From Variovorax sp. PAMC26660 (GTDB taxonomy: Bacteria > Pseudomonadota > Gammaproteobacteria > Burkholderiales > Burkholderiaceae_C), in assembly GCF_014302995.1 (NCBI RefSeq), contig NZ_CP060295.1:2418001-2482000 (forward strand): a stretch of 64,000 bases of DNA, given 5' to 3'. This document shows, in pieces, positions 8,743-18,098 of the stretch; position 1 is the first letter of the stretch, and every line of letters starts with the position of its first letter. The notes beneath the pieces were generated by a model. The model searched no databases. It was not told the origin of the DNA and saw only the letters and a list, made by a program, of their open reading frames with translations. A program made the position numbers and the translations under genes.

Positions 8743-9287
8743 CGGTTCGGGCCCATGGCAGCCTCGAGCAGCGGCCGGTACTGGCCGCAGGCTGTCAGAA
8801 GCAGATCGCAGAATTCGCGCGCCGCACCTTCGCCGCCGCGCGCCTTGGTGACGTAGCGCGCAATGCCGCGCACCTCGGCGTGCGCGTTGGCCGGCGCTGC
8901 GGCAAAGCCGACGCGGGTCAACACCGGCAGGTCGGGCCAGTCGTCGCCGATGGCAGCGGCCTGCGCCCAGTTGAAGCCAAGCTGTTCGAGCATGGCTTGG
9001 GCGGCAGGCAGCTTGTCTTCGGTGCCGTAGCGCACGTGCTCGATGCCCAGCGCTTCGAGCCGCACGCGCAGCGGCTTGGAATCGCGCCCGGTGATCACGG
9101 CCGGCGTGATGCCCGCCTTGCGCAGCAGCTTCAGGCCGTAGCCATCGAGGATGCTGAAGCGCTTGAGCGTTTCGCCGTGTTCGGTGAAGTACACGCCGCC
9201 ATCGGTCAGCACGCCGTCGATGTCGAAGAAGACGATGCGCACATCCTGTGCGGCGAGCAAGGTCTCGGCCTGGAACTCGAGCGGCAT
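8739..9287 (-). CDS. kdsC: 3-deoxy-D-manno-octulosonate 8-phosphate phosphatase KdsC
   Basis: A 182-residue HAD-family phosphatase of the Kdo pathway, releasing phosphate from Kdo-8-P. The catalytic Asp pair is in VFFDIDGVLTDGG (residues ~20-30), motif II in VITGRD, and motif III/IV in KLPAA and AIGDDWPDLPVL. The small size without a cap domain matches tetrameric KdsC. The start is ATG 9287 (MPLEFQAE), whose first base is shared with the last base of the kdsD stop (TGATG); a longer open frame upstream is only the shadow of kdsD. Confidence 0.93.
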   Translation of the reverse strand: MPLEFQAETLLAAQDVRIVFFDIDGVLTDGGVYFTEHGETLKRFSILDGYGLKLLRKAGITPAVITGRDSKPLRVRLEALGIEHVRYGTEDKLPAAQAMLEQLGFNWAQAAAIGDDWPDLPVLTRVGFAAAPANAHAEVRGIARYVTKARGGEGAAREFCDLLLTACGQYRPLLEAAMGPNR

Positions 9288-10288
9288 CAGATGACCTTCG
9301 CGCGCATCAGGTCGTTGGTGTTGATCGCGCCAACGATCACGCCCGCGCCGTCGATCACGAACAGGCGGGTGATGCCGCATTGCTCCATCAGCTCGGCGGC
9401 TTCCACCGCCAGCGCGTCGACGCGGATGGTGCGCGGCTCGCGGTGCATCACGTCGGCGGCCTTGGGCGTGCGCAGGTCGGCGCCCGCTTCGATCAGGCGG
9501 CGCAGGTCGCCGTCGGTGAAGATGCCCGAGGCGCGGCCGTCCGGCTCGACCACGGCGGCAGCGCCGAAGCCCTTGATGCTCATGGCACGCATCAGCTCGC
9601 TGATGGTGGCGGACGGCGGCACGCGCGGCACTTCGTCGCCCGAGCGCATCACGTCGCTCACATGCGTGAGCAGCTTGCGTCCGAGCGCGCCGCCCGGATG
9701 CGAGCGCGCGAAGTCTTCGGAGCCGAAGCCGCGCGCGTCGAGCAGCGCCACCGCCAGCGCGTCGCCCATCGCCATCTGTGCGGTGGTGCTCGCGGTGGGG
9801 GCGAGGTTCAGGGGGCAGGCTTCCTTGGCCACGCCGGCGTCGATCACGATGTCGGCGTGGCGCGCCAGGGTGGAGTCGGCGCGGCCGGTCATGGCGATCA
9901 GGGGCACGCCCTGGCGCTTGACCACCGGCAGGATGACGGTCAGCTCGTCGACCTCGCCGCTGTTGGAAATCGCGAGCACCAGGTCGACCGACTTGATCAT
10001 GCCGAGATCGCCATGGCTGGCCTCGGCCGGGTGCACGAACATCGCGGGCGTGCCGGTGGAGGCGAGGGTGGCGGCGATCTTGCGGCCGACATGGCCGCTC
10101 TTGCCCATGCCCATCACGACCACGCGGCCGCGAACGTCGAGGATCTTGCGCACGGCCTCGACAAAACTCGGGCCGACCCGGGTCTTCAGACCAAGAACGG
10201 CTTCGGCTTCGATGTCGAAGGTGACGCGTGCCCGAGCGAGGATGGCTTCGGGGTCGACCACATGGGCCGGGGCGGGGCGGGAACTCAT
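9287..10288 (-). CDS. kdsD: Arabinose-5-phosphate isomerase KdsD
   Basis: A 333-residue KpsF/GutQ family isomerase that converts ribulose-5-P to arabinose-5-P, the first step to Kdo and LPS core. An SIS domain fills residues ~45-185 (MGMGKSGHVGRKIAATLASTG, then MFVHPAEASHGDLGM with the catalytic His). Two CBS domains follow (from VMRSGDEVPRV and from VMHREPRTIRV), as in the standard enzyme. It starts the kdsD-kdsC-lptC-SDR operon and is divergent from the Kef-type antiporter gene, 86 bp away. Confidence 0.94.
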   Translation of the reverse strand: MSSRPAPAHVVDPEAILARARVTFDIEAEAVLGLKTRVGPSFVEAVRKILDVRGRVVVMGMGKSGHVGRKIAATLASTGTPAMFVHPAEASHGDLGMIKSVDLVLAISNSGEVDELTVILPVVKRQGVPLIAMTGRADSTLARHADIVIDAGVAKEACPLNLAPTASTTAQMAMGDALAVALLDARGFGSEDFARSHPGGALGRKLLTHVSDVMRSGDEVPRVPPSATISELMRAMSIKGFGAAAVVEPDGRASGIFTDGDLRRLIEAGADLRTPKAADVMHREPRTIRVDALAVEAAELMEQCGITRLFVIDGAGVIVGAINTNDLMRAKVI

Positions 10289-10374
10289 TGGCCGATTTTA
10301 CGGGCCGGGCGGTGCCCGGAACCTCATGGCCCGGGGAAGCCCGGGGCACGGACATTGCTCTAGCATCGGCGCCT

Positions 10375-12360
10375 ATGTCTTCGTTCGATCTCACGCTGTT
10401 GTATCTGCTGGCCGCAGTGATCGGCGTGGTGGTCTGCCGGTCGCTGAAGCTGCCGCCGATGCTGGGCTACCTGTCGGCCGGCGTGCTGATCGGGCCGCAT
10501 GCGTTTGCGCTGGCGCAGAACTCCGAGGGCATCCGCCATCTGGGCGAATTCGGCGTGGTGTTCCTGATGTTCGTGATCGGGCTCGAATTCAGCCTGCCCA
10601 AGCTGCGCGCCATGCGCAAGCACGTGTTCGGGCTCGGCCTGCTGCAGGTGCTGCTGACGATGGCCTTCGCCACGATCGGCGCGCTGCTCATCTCCACGCA
10701 GTTGCCGCCGTCCTGGCGCCTGGGCTGGCAAACGACGCTGGCGCTGTCGGGCGCGCTCACCATGAGCAGCACCGCCATCGTGGTCAAGCTGATGGCCGAG
10801 CGGCTCGAACTCGAAAGCGAGCACGGCAAGCGCGTGATGGGCGTGCTGCTGTTCCAGGATTTGGCCGTGGTGCCGCTGCTGGTGCTGATCCCCGCGCTCG
10901 GCGCGCCGCCCGAGGCGCTGGCCAAGGCGCTCGGCCTGGCGCTGCTGAAGGCGACCTTCCTGATCGGCGTGCTGCTCTACGGCGGCCCGCGCATCATGCG
11001 CTGGTGGCTCACGCTGGTGGCCCGGCGGCGCAGCGAAGAACTGTTCATCCTTAACGTGCTGCTGATCACGCTGGGCCTGGCCTGGCTCACGGAGCTGGCC
11101 GGCCTGAGCCTGGCGCTGGGCGCATTCATCGCGGGCATGCTGGTGTCGGAGACCGAATACAAGCACCAGGTCGAGACCGACATCCGCCCCTTCCACGACG
11201 TGCTGCTGGGGCTGTTCTTCATCACGGTCGGCATGTCGCTCGACTGGCACATCGTGGTGCAGCGCTGGATGCTGGTGGGCGTGCTGCTGCTGGTGCCGCT
11301 GCTGTTCAAGCTGGCGCTGGTGACGGTGCTGGCGCGTGTGCTGGGCGCCACCTCGGGGGTGTCGCTGCGCACCGGCCTCTATCTGGCGCAGGCCGGCGAA
11401 TTCGGCTTCGTGCTGTTGACGCTGGCACAAGAGCGCAGCCTGCTGCCGCCGTGGCTGGCCAACCCGGTGCTGGCCTCGATGGTGCTGTCGATGCTGGCCA
11501 CGCCGTTCATCATCATGTACAGCAACGCCATCGTGCGAAAGCTGGTGGCCAGCGACTGGCTGCAACAGTCGCTGCAGATGACAAGCATCGCGCGCAAGAC
11601 CATCAACACCGCCAAGCACGTGATCATCTGCGGCTATGGGCGCTGCGGCCAGAACTTGGCACGCATCCTCGAGCGCGAAGGCATTCCCTACATGGCGCTC
11701 GACCTCGACCCCGACCGCGTGCGCCAGGCCGCCGCCGCCGGCGACTCGGTGGTGTTCGGCGACGCCGCGCGGCTGCAGGCCCTGATGGCCGCCGGCCTGG
11801 CCCGCGCCAGCGCCGTCGTCGTGACCTACCTCGACGTGCCGGGCGCGATGAAGGTGCTGGCCAACACCCGCGCCCACGCCGCGCATGTGCCGGTGATCGT
11901 GCGCACGCAGGACGACCACGACCTCGAAAAACTGCAGGCGGCCGGTGCGACGGAGGTGGTGCCCGAGGCCATCGAGGGCTCGCTGATGCTCGCGAGCCAT
12001 GCGCTGGCGCTGGTCGGCGTGCCGATGCGGCGCGTGATCCGCGTGGTGCAGGACCAGCGCGACGCCCGCTACAACCTGCTGCGCGGCTACTTCCACGGTG
12101 CCGACGACGACAACGCCGACGAGATCGACCACGAGCGGCTCAACAGCTTCACCCTCACATCGGGTGCACGCGCGATCGGCCAGACCCTCGAACAGATCGC
12201 GCTGCCGACACTGAACGTGCGCGTGGCCAGCCTGCGCCGCCACGACGGCCAACCCCGCACGCCAGCCGGCGACACGGTGCTGTCGGATGGCGACACCCTG
12301 GTGCTGTCCGGCAAGCCCACCGCGCTGGCGATCGCCATCGAGCGCCTGCAAAAAGGCTGA
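10375..12360 (+). CDS. Kef-type monovalent cation:proton antiporter (CPA2) with RCK domains
   Basis: A 661-residue inner-membrane protein. About 12 hydrophobic segments (residues ~5-385) form the CPA2 Na+/H+ exchanger domain, with the unwound-helix region and ion site near LALGAFIAGMLVSETEYKHQVE. A TrkA-N/RCK nucleotide-binding domain follows (HVIICGYGRCGQNLARIL, GxGxxG fold), then a TrkA-C domain (SGARAIGQTLEQI to the end). It resembles KefB/KefC/YbaL; whether it carries K+ or Na+ and whether glutathione adducts gate it cannot be read off. The ATG at 10375 is chosen because the reading frame upstream overlaps the divergent kdsD and lacks membrane character. Confidence 0.88.
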   Translation: MSSFDLTLLYLLAAVIGVVVCRSLKLPPMLGYLSAGVLIGPHAFALAQNSEGIRHLGEFGVVFLMFVIGLEFSLPKLRAMRKHVFGLGLLQVLLTMAFATIGALLISTQLPPSWRLGWQTTLALSGALTMSSTAIVVKLMAERLELESEHGKRVMGVLLFQDLAVVPLLVLIPALGAPPEALAKALGLALLKATFLIGVLLYGGPRIMRWWLTLVARRRSEELFILNVLLITLGLAWLTELAGLSLALGAFIAGMLVSETEYKHQVETDIRPFHDVLLGLFFITVGMSLDWHIVVQRWMLVGVLLLVPLLFKLALVTVLARVLGATSGVSLRTGLYLAQAGEFGFVLLTLAQERSLLPPWLANPVLASMVLSMLATPFIIMYSNAIVRKLVASDWLQQSLQMTSIARKTINTAKHVIICGYGRCGQNLARILEREGIPYMALDLDPDRVRQAAAAGDSVVFGDAARLQALMAAGLARASAVVVTYLDVPGAMKVLANTRAHAAHVPVIVRTQDDHDLEKLQAAGATEVVPEAIEGSLMLASHALALVGVPMRRVIRVVQDQRDARYNLLRGYFHGADDDNADEIDHERLNSFTLTSGARAIGQTLEQIALPTLNVRVASLRRHDGQPRTPAGDTVLSDGDTLVLSGKPTALAIAIERLQKG

Positions 12361-12393
12361 CGCCCTGCTGAGCGTCCGCCAGCCTGAGGCGGG

Positions 12394-13326
12394 CTAATTG
12401 ATCAGCGTGGGATTGCGCTTTTCTTCTTCGATGCGCTGCTGACGGCGCACCGCCTCGCATTGCGCGTGCGCCTTGTACTCGGGCTTCAGGCACTGGGCGG
12501 CCATGCATTGCGCCTTGGCGATGAAGTTGCGGTCGCCGCACATGGCCTGCGGCTCGGCCGCAGGAGCGGGCGCTGGCGGCGGCGGGGCTGCCGCGACGGC
12601 TGGAGCGGGGAGCTCGGATGTGTTCGGTGGCGGCGCGGCAACCGTCGCCTGCTTGCGCGGCTTGGCGGTGGGCTTGGGAGCCGTGGTCGTCGGAGTTGGC
12701 GGCGCTTCTGCCTCGGGCGCTGGCGCGGGCGGCTCGGCAGCCGGCGCTGCTGGCGGCGTTTCAACCGCTGGCACCGCTGCGGCAGCCGGCTCGGAAACAG
12801 GCGGCGCAGCCTCCTCGACAGCCACCGGCGTCTTGCGCGTGCCGTAGCCATACCAGCCCGCAACGATCATCAGCAGTGCCACCACCAGCAGGCCCAGCCA
12901 CAGGAGGATCACGCGCTTGCGCGGCGGCCGTTCGACGGGAACCGTTCGCCGGACCTTGACCCGGGTCTTTTTTCTTTCAGCCCTCTCGGCCCGGGCGGCA
13001 TCCGACATCGACGATGAAACAGAAGGCGACGAAGGCGCATGCGGCGGCTCACCGGGCGCCGCGATCAGGGTTCTTTCGTCCTCCGGCGGGGCAACAGGCG
13101 CCTTGCCGAAAAAGGACCGCGAAGGTACAGGCTCGCCAGGATCGAAGAGCGGCGCCGGAATGGTCGGTGCGCGCAACTGGGCCGGCGCGGTGGTGGCCCA
13201 TTCGCGATCGGGGCTCGGGGCCGGGGGCATCCGGGTCGTCATGGCAACCAATGGGTCACCGCAGCTTCTGCAGAAATTCGCGCCGTCACGGTTTTCCGTG
13301 CTGCAGACCGGACAGATCAAGGCCAT
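12394..13326 (-). CDS. Zinc-ribbon membrane protein with Pro/Ala-rich periplasmic linker, function unknown
   Basis: A 310-residue protein I do not recognise by name. Residues 1-25 form a zinc ribbon (CPVC...CRSC). A disordered cytoplasmic stretch leads to a basic patch (RKKTRVKVRRTVPVERPPRKR), one transmembrane helix (~residues 138-160), and a long Ala/Pro/Glu-rich linker. The C-terminal ~55 residues contain four cysteines (CGDRNFIAKAQCMAAQCLKPEYKAHAQC) and probably fold in the periplasm with disulfides. The layout fits a one-pass sensor or scaffold, but no function is inferred. It lies 33 bp past the antiporter gene, convergent with it. Confidence 0.8.
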   Translation of the reverse strand: MALICPVCSTENRDGANFCRSCGDPLVAMTTRMPPAPSPDREWATTAPAQLRAPTIPAPLFDPGEPVPSRSFFGKAPVAPPEDERTLIAAPGEPPHAPSSPSVSSSMSDAARAERAERKKTRVKVRRTVPVERPPRKRVILLWLGLLVVALLMIVAGWYGYGTRKTPVAVEEAAPPVSEPAAAAVPAVETPPAAPAAEPPAPAPEAEAPPTPTTTAPKPTAKPRKQATVAAPPPNTSELPAPAVAAAPPPPAPAPAAEPQAMCGDRNFIAKAQCMAAQCLKPEYKAHAQCEAVRRQQRIEEEKRNPTLIN

Positions 13327-13416
13327 GGCTTACTTACTGACTACTCTCGGGATCCAAAACGAAAAACAGCGGCGGCTGCCGCTGCGGGCCTGCTGGCGGT
13401 ACGTGTTGCTCGGGCT

Positions 13417-13878
13417 TCAGGTCACGGCAACGCGCTTGGAGCGGTGTGCCATGCGCTTGGCGATCACAGCGCCGAGCGCCATTGCGATTTCCAGCGCCAT
13501 GTTGGGCTGGCGGTTCGACATTTCCGCAAAGCGGATGGCGTTGAGCCGCCACACGCGACCCGCGCCGGTGACCACCACATTGGCCGAGTGCGGCTGGCGC
13601 GAGAAGAAAGAGCCTTCGCCGACGACCGAGCCGGGCGTGAGCACGGCAAGGCGCATCTGCTCCTTGCTGCTGACGCGGTGCACGCTGATGGCGCCGCTCT
13701 CGATGAAGAACACCGAGCGGTCCGGCGTGCCCTGTTCGATCAGCACGTCGCCGACGCTCGCGTCGATGGGCTGCAAATAGCCCGCAAGCGTTTCCCATTG
13801 CTGGACGTTGAACGTCAACGCAAAAGCGTCGAGGTTCGTGTTCTCCGCGATGGCGCGGCTCAGGTTCTGGATGGACAT
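13417..13878 (-). CDS. Stand-alone cyclic nucleotide-binding domain protein
   Basis: A 153-residue protein made of a single Crp/EAP-type cNMP-binding domain (residues ~25-135: GDVLIEQGTPDRSVFFIESGAI, VGEGSFFSRQPHSANVV). It has no helix-turn-helix, so it is not a transcription factor like Crp. The phosphate-binding cassette reads GEGSFFSRQPHSA; the usual Arg-Ala is replaced by His-Ser, so cAMP binding is doubtful. The start is ATG 13878; the open frame upstream is the shadow of mnmE. It is 100 bp downstream of mnmE on the same strand. Confidence 0.82.
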   Translation of the reverse strand: MSIQNLSRAIAENTNLDAFALTFNVQQWETLAGYLQPIDASVGDVLIEQGTPDRSVFFIESGAISVHRVSSKEQMRLAVLTPGSVVGEGSFFSRQPHSANVVVTGAGRVWRLNAIRFAEMSNRQPNMALEIAMALGAVIAKRMAHRSKRVAVT

Positions 13879-13978
13879 GTTTTTCTCAACCCCGCATCTG
13901 TGCCGAAGTATCCGCGATGGCCACGAGATTCGGCTACAAGTGTTTACGTTTTTGCCAGCCACCTGTCGCCAAGTGTCG

Positions 13979-15385
13979 CTATTTCCCGATACAGAAGCGC
14001 GAAAAGATGACGCCCAGCAGATCGTCGGCACCGAACTCGCCCGTGATCTCGTTGAGCGCGTTCTGCGCAAGCCGCAGCTCTTCGGCCAGCAGGTCGAGCA
14101 GCTGGGCCTGCGCCGCCAGGTGGCTCGCAGCCAACCCAAGGTGCGTTTCGACCCGGCCCAGCGCCTGCACGTGGCGCGCCCGCGCCAGGTAGACGCCCTC
14201 GGGCACAGACTGCCAGCCGGCCATGTGAAGCAGCCGATCGCGCAATGCCTCGATGCCCAGGCCGGTCTTGGCGGACAGCGCGATGCCCTGCGCCGGCTGG
14301 GCGGAAGGCGCCGCATCCTGCTTGTTCCACACGTCGAGCACGGGCACGCTCGCGGGCAACTTCTGGCGGAGGACGCGCAGGATCTCAGCATCGGCGGCCG
14401 CGTAGTCCGGCAGCTCGGCGCGTGTCAGGTCGTGCAGGAACAGCACGGCATCGGCGCTCTCGATCTGGCCCCAGGCGCGTGCCACGCCGATCTGTTCGAC
14501 CTCGTCGCTGCTTTCGCGCAGGCCGGCGGTGTCGGCCACATGCAGCGGCACGCCGTGGATCTGGATGGTCTGCGAGACCACATCGCGCGTGGTGCCCGCG
14601 ACCGCGCTCACGATGGCCAGCTCTGCGCCGGCCAGCGCATTGAGCAGCGAACTCTTGCCCGCATTGGGCTGCCCCGCAATCACGACCTTGATGCCTTCGC
14701 GCAGCAACGCGCCCTGTCGCGCACGCAATTGCACGGCTGCCAATTGCGACTGCAGCCTCACCAGTTGCCCGGCCGCGTCGGCCTTCTGGAGAAAGTCGAT
14801 CTCTTCTTCCGGAAAGTCGAGCGTGGCCTCGACCAGCATGCGCAGGTTGATCAGCGCGTCGCGCAGCGTGTGGATCTCGCGCGAGAAAGCGCCCGACAGC
14901 GAACGGCCAGCGCTGCGCGCGGCGGCCTCGGTGCTGGCGTCGATCAGGTCGGCAATGGCCTCGGCCTGCGCCAGGTCGATCTTGCCGTTGAGAAAGGCGC
15001 GCTGGCTGAACTCGCCGGGCTCGGCGACCCGCAGGCCGGGCAGGCGAGGCCGGCCGGTGACCGCATCGGGCTGCGCCGCCGCTTCGAGGCAGCGTGACAG
15101 CAGCAGTTGCAAAACAACCGTGCCGCCGTGGGCCTGCAGCTCGAGCACGTCTTCGCCGGTGAAGGAGTGGGGCGCGGGAAAGTGGATCGCCAGGCCGTGG
15201 TCGACCGGCTCGCCGTCCGCATCGCGAAAGGGCAGGTAGGTGGCCTCGCGTGGTTTGAGCGTGCGGCCGCAGATGGCATCGATCAACGGCGCCAGCCTGG
15301 CACCCGACACGCGAACGATGCCGACCGCCCCGCGCCCCGAGGCAGTGGCAATGGCAACGATGGGGTCGGAGGTGCGGGCGAGCAT
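13979..15385 (-). CDS. mnmE: tRNA modification GTPase MnmE
   Basis: A 468-residue GTPase that works with MnmG to add the carboxymethylaminomethyl group at wobble U34 of several tRNAs. The N-terminal tetrahydrofolate-binding domain ([20 protein letters not shown]) is followed by a helical domain, with the G domain inserted at about residue 218 (G1 [10 protein letters not shown]3 DTAGLRE, G4 NKQD). The C-terminal FCIGK motif supplies the catalytic cysteine. Length and motifs are complete. It lies downstream of yidC on the same strand but behind a strong terminator, so it probably has its own promoter. Confidence 0.96.
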   Translation of the reverse strand: MLARTSDPIVAIATASGRGAVGIVRVSGARLAPLIDAICGRTLKPREATYLPFRDADGEPVDHGLAIHFPAPHSFTGEDVLELQAHGGTVVLQLLLSRCLEAAAQPDAVTGRPRLPGLRVAEPGEFSQRAFLNGKIDLAQAEAIADLIDASTEAAARSAGRSLSGAFSREIHTLRDALINLRMLVEATLDFPEEEIDFLQKADAAGQLVRLQSQLAAVQLRARQGALLREGIKVVIAGQPNAGKSSLLNALAGAELAIVSAVAGTTRDVVSQTIQIHGVPLHVADTAGLRESSDEVEQIGVARAWGQIESADAVLFLHDLTRAELPDYAAADAEILRVLRQKLPASVPVLDVWNKQDAAPSAQPAQGIALSAKTGLGIEALRDRLLHMAGWQSVPEGVYLARARHVQALGRVETHLGLAASHLAAQAQLLDLLAEELRLAQNALNEITGEFGADDLLGVIFSRFCIGK

Positions 15386-15403
15386 GGTGCGGATTCTTTC
15401 AGC

Positions 15404-15430
15404 AAAAAGGGCCGCTTACGCGGCCCTTTG
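15404..15430 (-). terminator. Intrinsic terminator after yidC
   Basis: On the minus strand AAAGGGCCGC-GTAA-GCGGCCCTTTTT forms an 8-10 bp GC stem with a T-run. It is placed between the yidC stop and the mnmE start and should end the rpmH-rnpA-yidD-yidC transcript. Confidence 0.85.
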
Positions 15431-15458
15431 TCGGATGGCTGGGGTGATTGATGTGCGG

Positions 15459-17156
15459 CTACTTCTTGGTACCCAGCACGCCCAGCCGCTTGTTGATGAA
15501 CCACTGCTGCGCGATCGACAACGTGTTGTTCGTGATCCAGTACAGCACCAGGCCGGCCGGGAAGAAGATGAACATCACGCTGAACGCGAGCGGCATGATC
15601 CACATCAGCTTGGCCTGCATCGGATCGGGTGGCGTCGGGTTGAGCCAGGTCTGGAACAGCGAAGTGGCCGTCATCACGACCGGCAGGATGTACCAGGGGT
15701 CCGGCGCCGACAGGTCGGTGATCCAGAGAATCCATGGCGCATGGCGCATTTCGACCGACGACAGCAGCACCCAGTAGAGCGCGATGAACACCGGAATCTG
15801 GATCACGATGGGGAAGCAGCCGCCCATCGGATTGACCTTCTCGGTCTTGTAGATCCGCATCATCTCTTGCTGCATTTCTTGCGGCTTGTCCTTCAGCCGC
15901 TCGCGCATTTCCATGATCTTGGGGTTGATGGCCTTCATCTTGGCCATGCTGGCGTAGGCCTTGGCGTTGAGCCAGTAGAAGGCCGCCTTCAGCAGCACCA
16001 CCAGCGCCACGATCGACCAGCCCCAGTTGCCCAGGATGCCGTGCAGCTGGTTCAGCAGCCAGTACAGCGGCTTGGAGATGATCGCGAAGATGCCGTAGTC
16101 CTTCACCAGGTCCAGGCCCGGCGCAATGAGTTCGAGCTTCTTTTCTTCTTCAGGGCCTGCGAACAGCGTGCTGTTCACGACCTGCGTGGCGCCCGGGGCG
16201 ATCTTCGGCAGCGTGGCCACCATGGCCACGGTGAAGAGGTTGTCGCCCAGGTCCTTCACGCGGAATTCGCGACGCAGCTGTTCGCTGGCCGGGTCGCCCT
16301 TGAGCAGCCAGGCCGACACGAAGTAGTGCTGAACCATCGCGATCCAGCCGTCGTTGGCCGGCGGCGGCGGTTCGATCTTGCCCTTGGCGATGTCCTTGAA
16401 GTCCAGCTTGTGGAACTTTTTCTCGTTGGTGTACGCGGCCGGACCGGTGAAGGTGTTGGTGCCGAACATCGTGCCGGCGGCCACCGTGCCGTGGCGCAGC
16501 AGCTGCATGTACAGCTGGGCTTCACGGGGCTGGTCGCTCACATTGACGACTTCGTGGCGCACGCCGATGGCGTAGTCGCCGCGGTGGAACACGTAGGTCT
16601 TGATGTACTTCAGGCCGCCGACGGGCTCGCTCTCGAAGCTCACTTCCAGCGTGTTCTGGCCGTCGGCCATTTCGCGCGGACCTGCCTTCGGCGTCATCGG
16701 CGTCAGGTGGTTGGGGAAGCGGTCGCCGGTGTCGACCGTGTTCAGCAGGCCGGTCTGCGCCACATAGCGCGTGGCCGGGGAGCCGTTCTCGAACAGCACG
16801 ACGCGCTTGGTGCGGTCGGCTTCGTCGTACTTCAGCAGCTCGAGGTGGTTGACCGTGGCGCCTTCGCTGTCGATCGTGGCCTTGAACAGGTCGGTGGTGA
16901 CGTTGACCTGCTCACGGGGCACGGCCGCCGCGGCTTGCGTGGGCACGGCGCCGGCGTTGCCGCCGGTGGCGCTGGCAGCCGTGGGCACGCCATTGTTGGC
17001 AGCGGGCGTGCCGCCCGGGGCCGGGGCCACCACGGCGGGTTTGCTCGACGGCAGGAAGGTCGGCTTGTTGCCGTTGAAGACCTGCCATTGGTCCCACAGC
17101 AGCACCAGCGAGAACCCAAAAATCACCCACAGGATCGTGCGGCGGATATCGTTCAT
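15459..17156 (-). CDS. yidC: Membrane protein insertase YidC
   Basis: A 565-residue inner-membrane insertase/chaperone that acts alone or with Sec. It has an N-terminal helix (ILWVIFGFSLVLLWDQW), a ~300-residue periplasmic beta-supersandwich domain, and five C-terminal helices with the conserved hydrophilic-groove arginine region and the cytoplasmic hairpin (MKAINPKIMEMRERLKDK). The linker after TM1 is Ala/Pro-rich. It overlaps the yidD stop by 4 bases and so sits at the end of the classic rpmH-rnpA-yidD-yidC cluster. Confidence 0.96.
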   Translation of the reverse strand: MNDIRRTILWVIFGFSLVLLWDQWQVFNGNKPTFLPSSKPAVVAPAPGGTPAANNGVPTAASATGGNAGAVPTQAAAAVPREQVNVTTDLFKATIDSEGATVNHLELLKYDEADRTKRVVLFENGSPATRYVAQTGLLNTVDTGDRFPNHLTPMTPKAGPREMADGQNTLEVSFESEPVGGLKYIKTYVFHRGDYAIGVRHEVVNVSDQPREAQLYMQLLRHGTVAAGTMFGTNTFTGPAAYTNEKKFHKLDFKDIAKGKIEPPPPANDGWIAMVQHYFVSAWLLKGDPASEQLRREFRVKDLGDNLFTVAMVATLPKIAPGATQVVNSTLFAGPEEEKKLELIAPGLDLVKDYGIFAIISKPLYWLLNQLHGILGNWGWSIVALVVLLKAAFYWLNAKAYASMAKMKAINPKIMEMRERLKDKPQEMQQEMMRIYKTEKVNPMGGCFPIVIQIPVFIALYWVLLSSVEMRHAPWILWITDLSAPDPWYILPVVMTATSLFQTWLNPTPPDPMQAKLMWIMPLAFSVMFIFFPAGLVLYWITNNTLSIAQQWFINKRLGVLGTKK

Positions 17157-17440
17157 GACGAAGACTTCTTGTCGGAGGAGAGAAGAGACGAAAACAGCGA
17201 TCCTGACTTGTCAGTGCGACGCTGTGATTTCGGTGGAACCGGATCGTGGCCGCCCTGGCACCAGGGCTGGCAGCGCGCGATGCGGTGCAGGGTGAGGTAG
17301 CTGCCCTTGAGTGCGCCATGCACCTCGAGCGCTTCGATCGAATACACGGAGCAGGTCGGCGTGAAACGGCACGACTGACCGAGCCAGGGGCTCAGCAGCA
17401 GGCGATAGCCCTTCACGAGGCCGATCAGCAGGCGTTTCAT
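17153..17440 (-). CDS. yidD: Membrane protein insertion efficiency factor YidD
   Basis: A 95-residue peripheral inner-membrane protein that aids YidC-dependent insertion. It starts MKRLLIGLVKGYRLLLSPWLG and contains the signature CRFTPTCSVYSIEAL with the paired cysteines, and the C-terminal RCQPWCQGGHDPVP. Its ATG overlaps the rnpA stop by 4 bases and its stop overlaps yidC by 4 bases. About 15 residues past the usual end are basic and poorly conserved. Confidence 0.94.
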   Translation of the reverse strand: MKRLLIGLVKGYRLLLSPWLGQSCRFTPTCSVYSIEALEVHGALKGSYLTLHRIARCQPWCQGGHDPVPPKSQRRTDKSGSLFSSLLSSDKKSSS

Positions 17441-17877
17441 GGTGATCCGGAAGAAGGCGCGGAAGAAGAACGTTCGGAACGCTCGCGCGGCGGCGCCGGC
17501 GGGCGCGCGGCACGCGCCAGCAGTTGCTGCAGTTCAGCGCGCACGGCTGCCTTGAGCTTGTCCGAAGAGGCGCTCACGAATTCCTTGCGATCGAAACCCG
17601 CGCGCAGCCGCACCACGTGCGCAGCACGAGGCAGGCCGACGTCGGGTGCGGCGCTCACGGTATAGATCTGGCGCTTGATGGCGTTGCGCGTGACCGCGCG
17701 ACGCGCCCAGCGCTTGGGCACCATGGCACCCAGCCAGACATCGTCGGACGCGAACAACGGTTGTGCGCTCGATGCGAGATCGAGCGCACAACGGTGCAAT
17801 GCGAAATGAGCAGTGCGCGCCACGGTGGCACCTGCGAGGACGGCCTGGAATTGCGCGCGGGTCTTGAGCCGCTGCAT
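17437..17877 (-). CDS. rnpA: Ribonuclease P protein component RnpA
   Basis: A 146-residue basic protein subunit of RNase P, which trims the 5' leader of precursor tRNAs. The hallmark RNR motif is RRAVTRNAIKRQIY (residues ~62-75). The start is taken at ATG 17877 (MQRLKTRAQFQAVL), which gives the family N-terminus; the long open frame upstream overlaps rpmH and is spurious. A low-complexity tail rich in Pro/Ser/Arg extends ~20 residues past the conserved fold. Confidence 0.93.
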   Translation of the reverse strand: MQRLKTRAQFQAVLAGATVARTAHFALHRCALDLASSAQPLFASDDVWLGAMVPKRWARRAVTRNAIKRQIYTVSAAPDVGLPRAAHVVRLRAGFDRKEFVSASSDKLKAAVRAELQQLLARAARPPAPPRERSERSSSAPSSGSP

Positions 17878-17963
17878 GGAAGCCGGGCCGGGCACGTCAG
17901 ACGCGATGGCTGCGGGAGCCTGCGCTGGCGTGTCGGCTGCTGGCAACGGCAGGTGGGCTGCCG

Positions 17964-18098
17964 TCAGACAGCCAGGCGCTTGCGGCCCTTGGCGCGGCGT
18001 GCGTTGATGACGGCACGGCCGCCACGGGTCTTCATGCGGACCAGGAAGCCGTGGGTACGGGCGCGGCGGACTTTGGATGCTTGATAGGTGCGTTTCAT
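17964..18098 (-). CDS. rpmH: 50S ribosomal protein L34
   Basis: A 44-residue ribosomal protein: [18 protein letters not shown], then [20 protein letters not shown], which is near-universal in L34. The ATG at 18098 is preceded by AGGAAA at good spacing. It starts the rpmH-rnpA-yidD-yidC transcript, which diverges from dnaA across the 307-bp intergenic region. Confidence 0.96.
   Translation of the reverse strand: MKRTYQASKVRRARTHGFLVRMKTRGGRAVINARRAKGRKRLAV

Noticed and set aside
15240..17300. Plus-strand 686-codon open frame across yidC.
   Set aside because: It is antisense to a clear yidC with all family features; its composition is His/Gln/Arg-rich and shows no domain.
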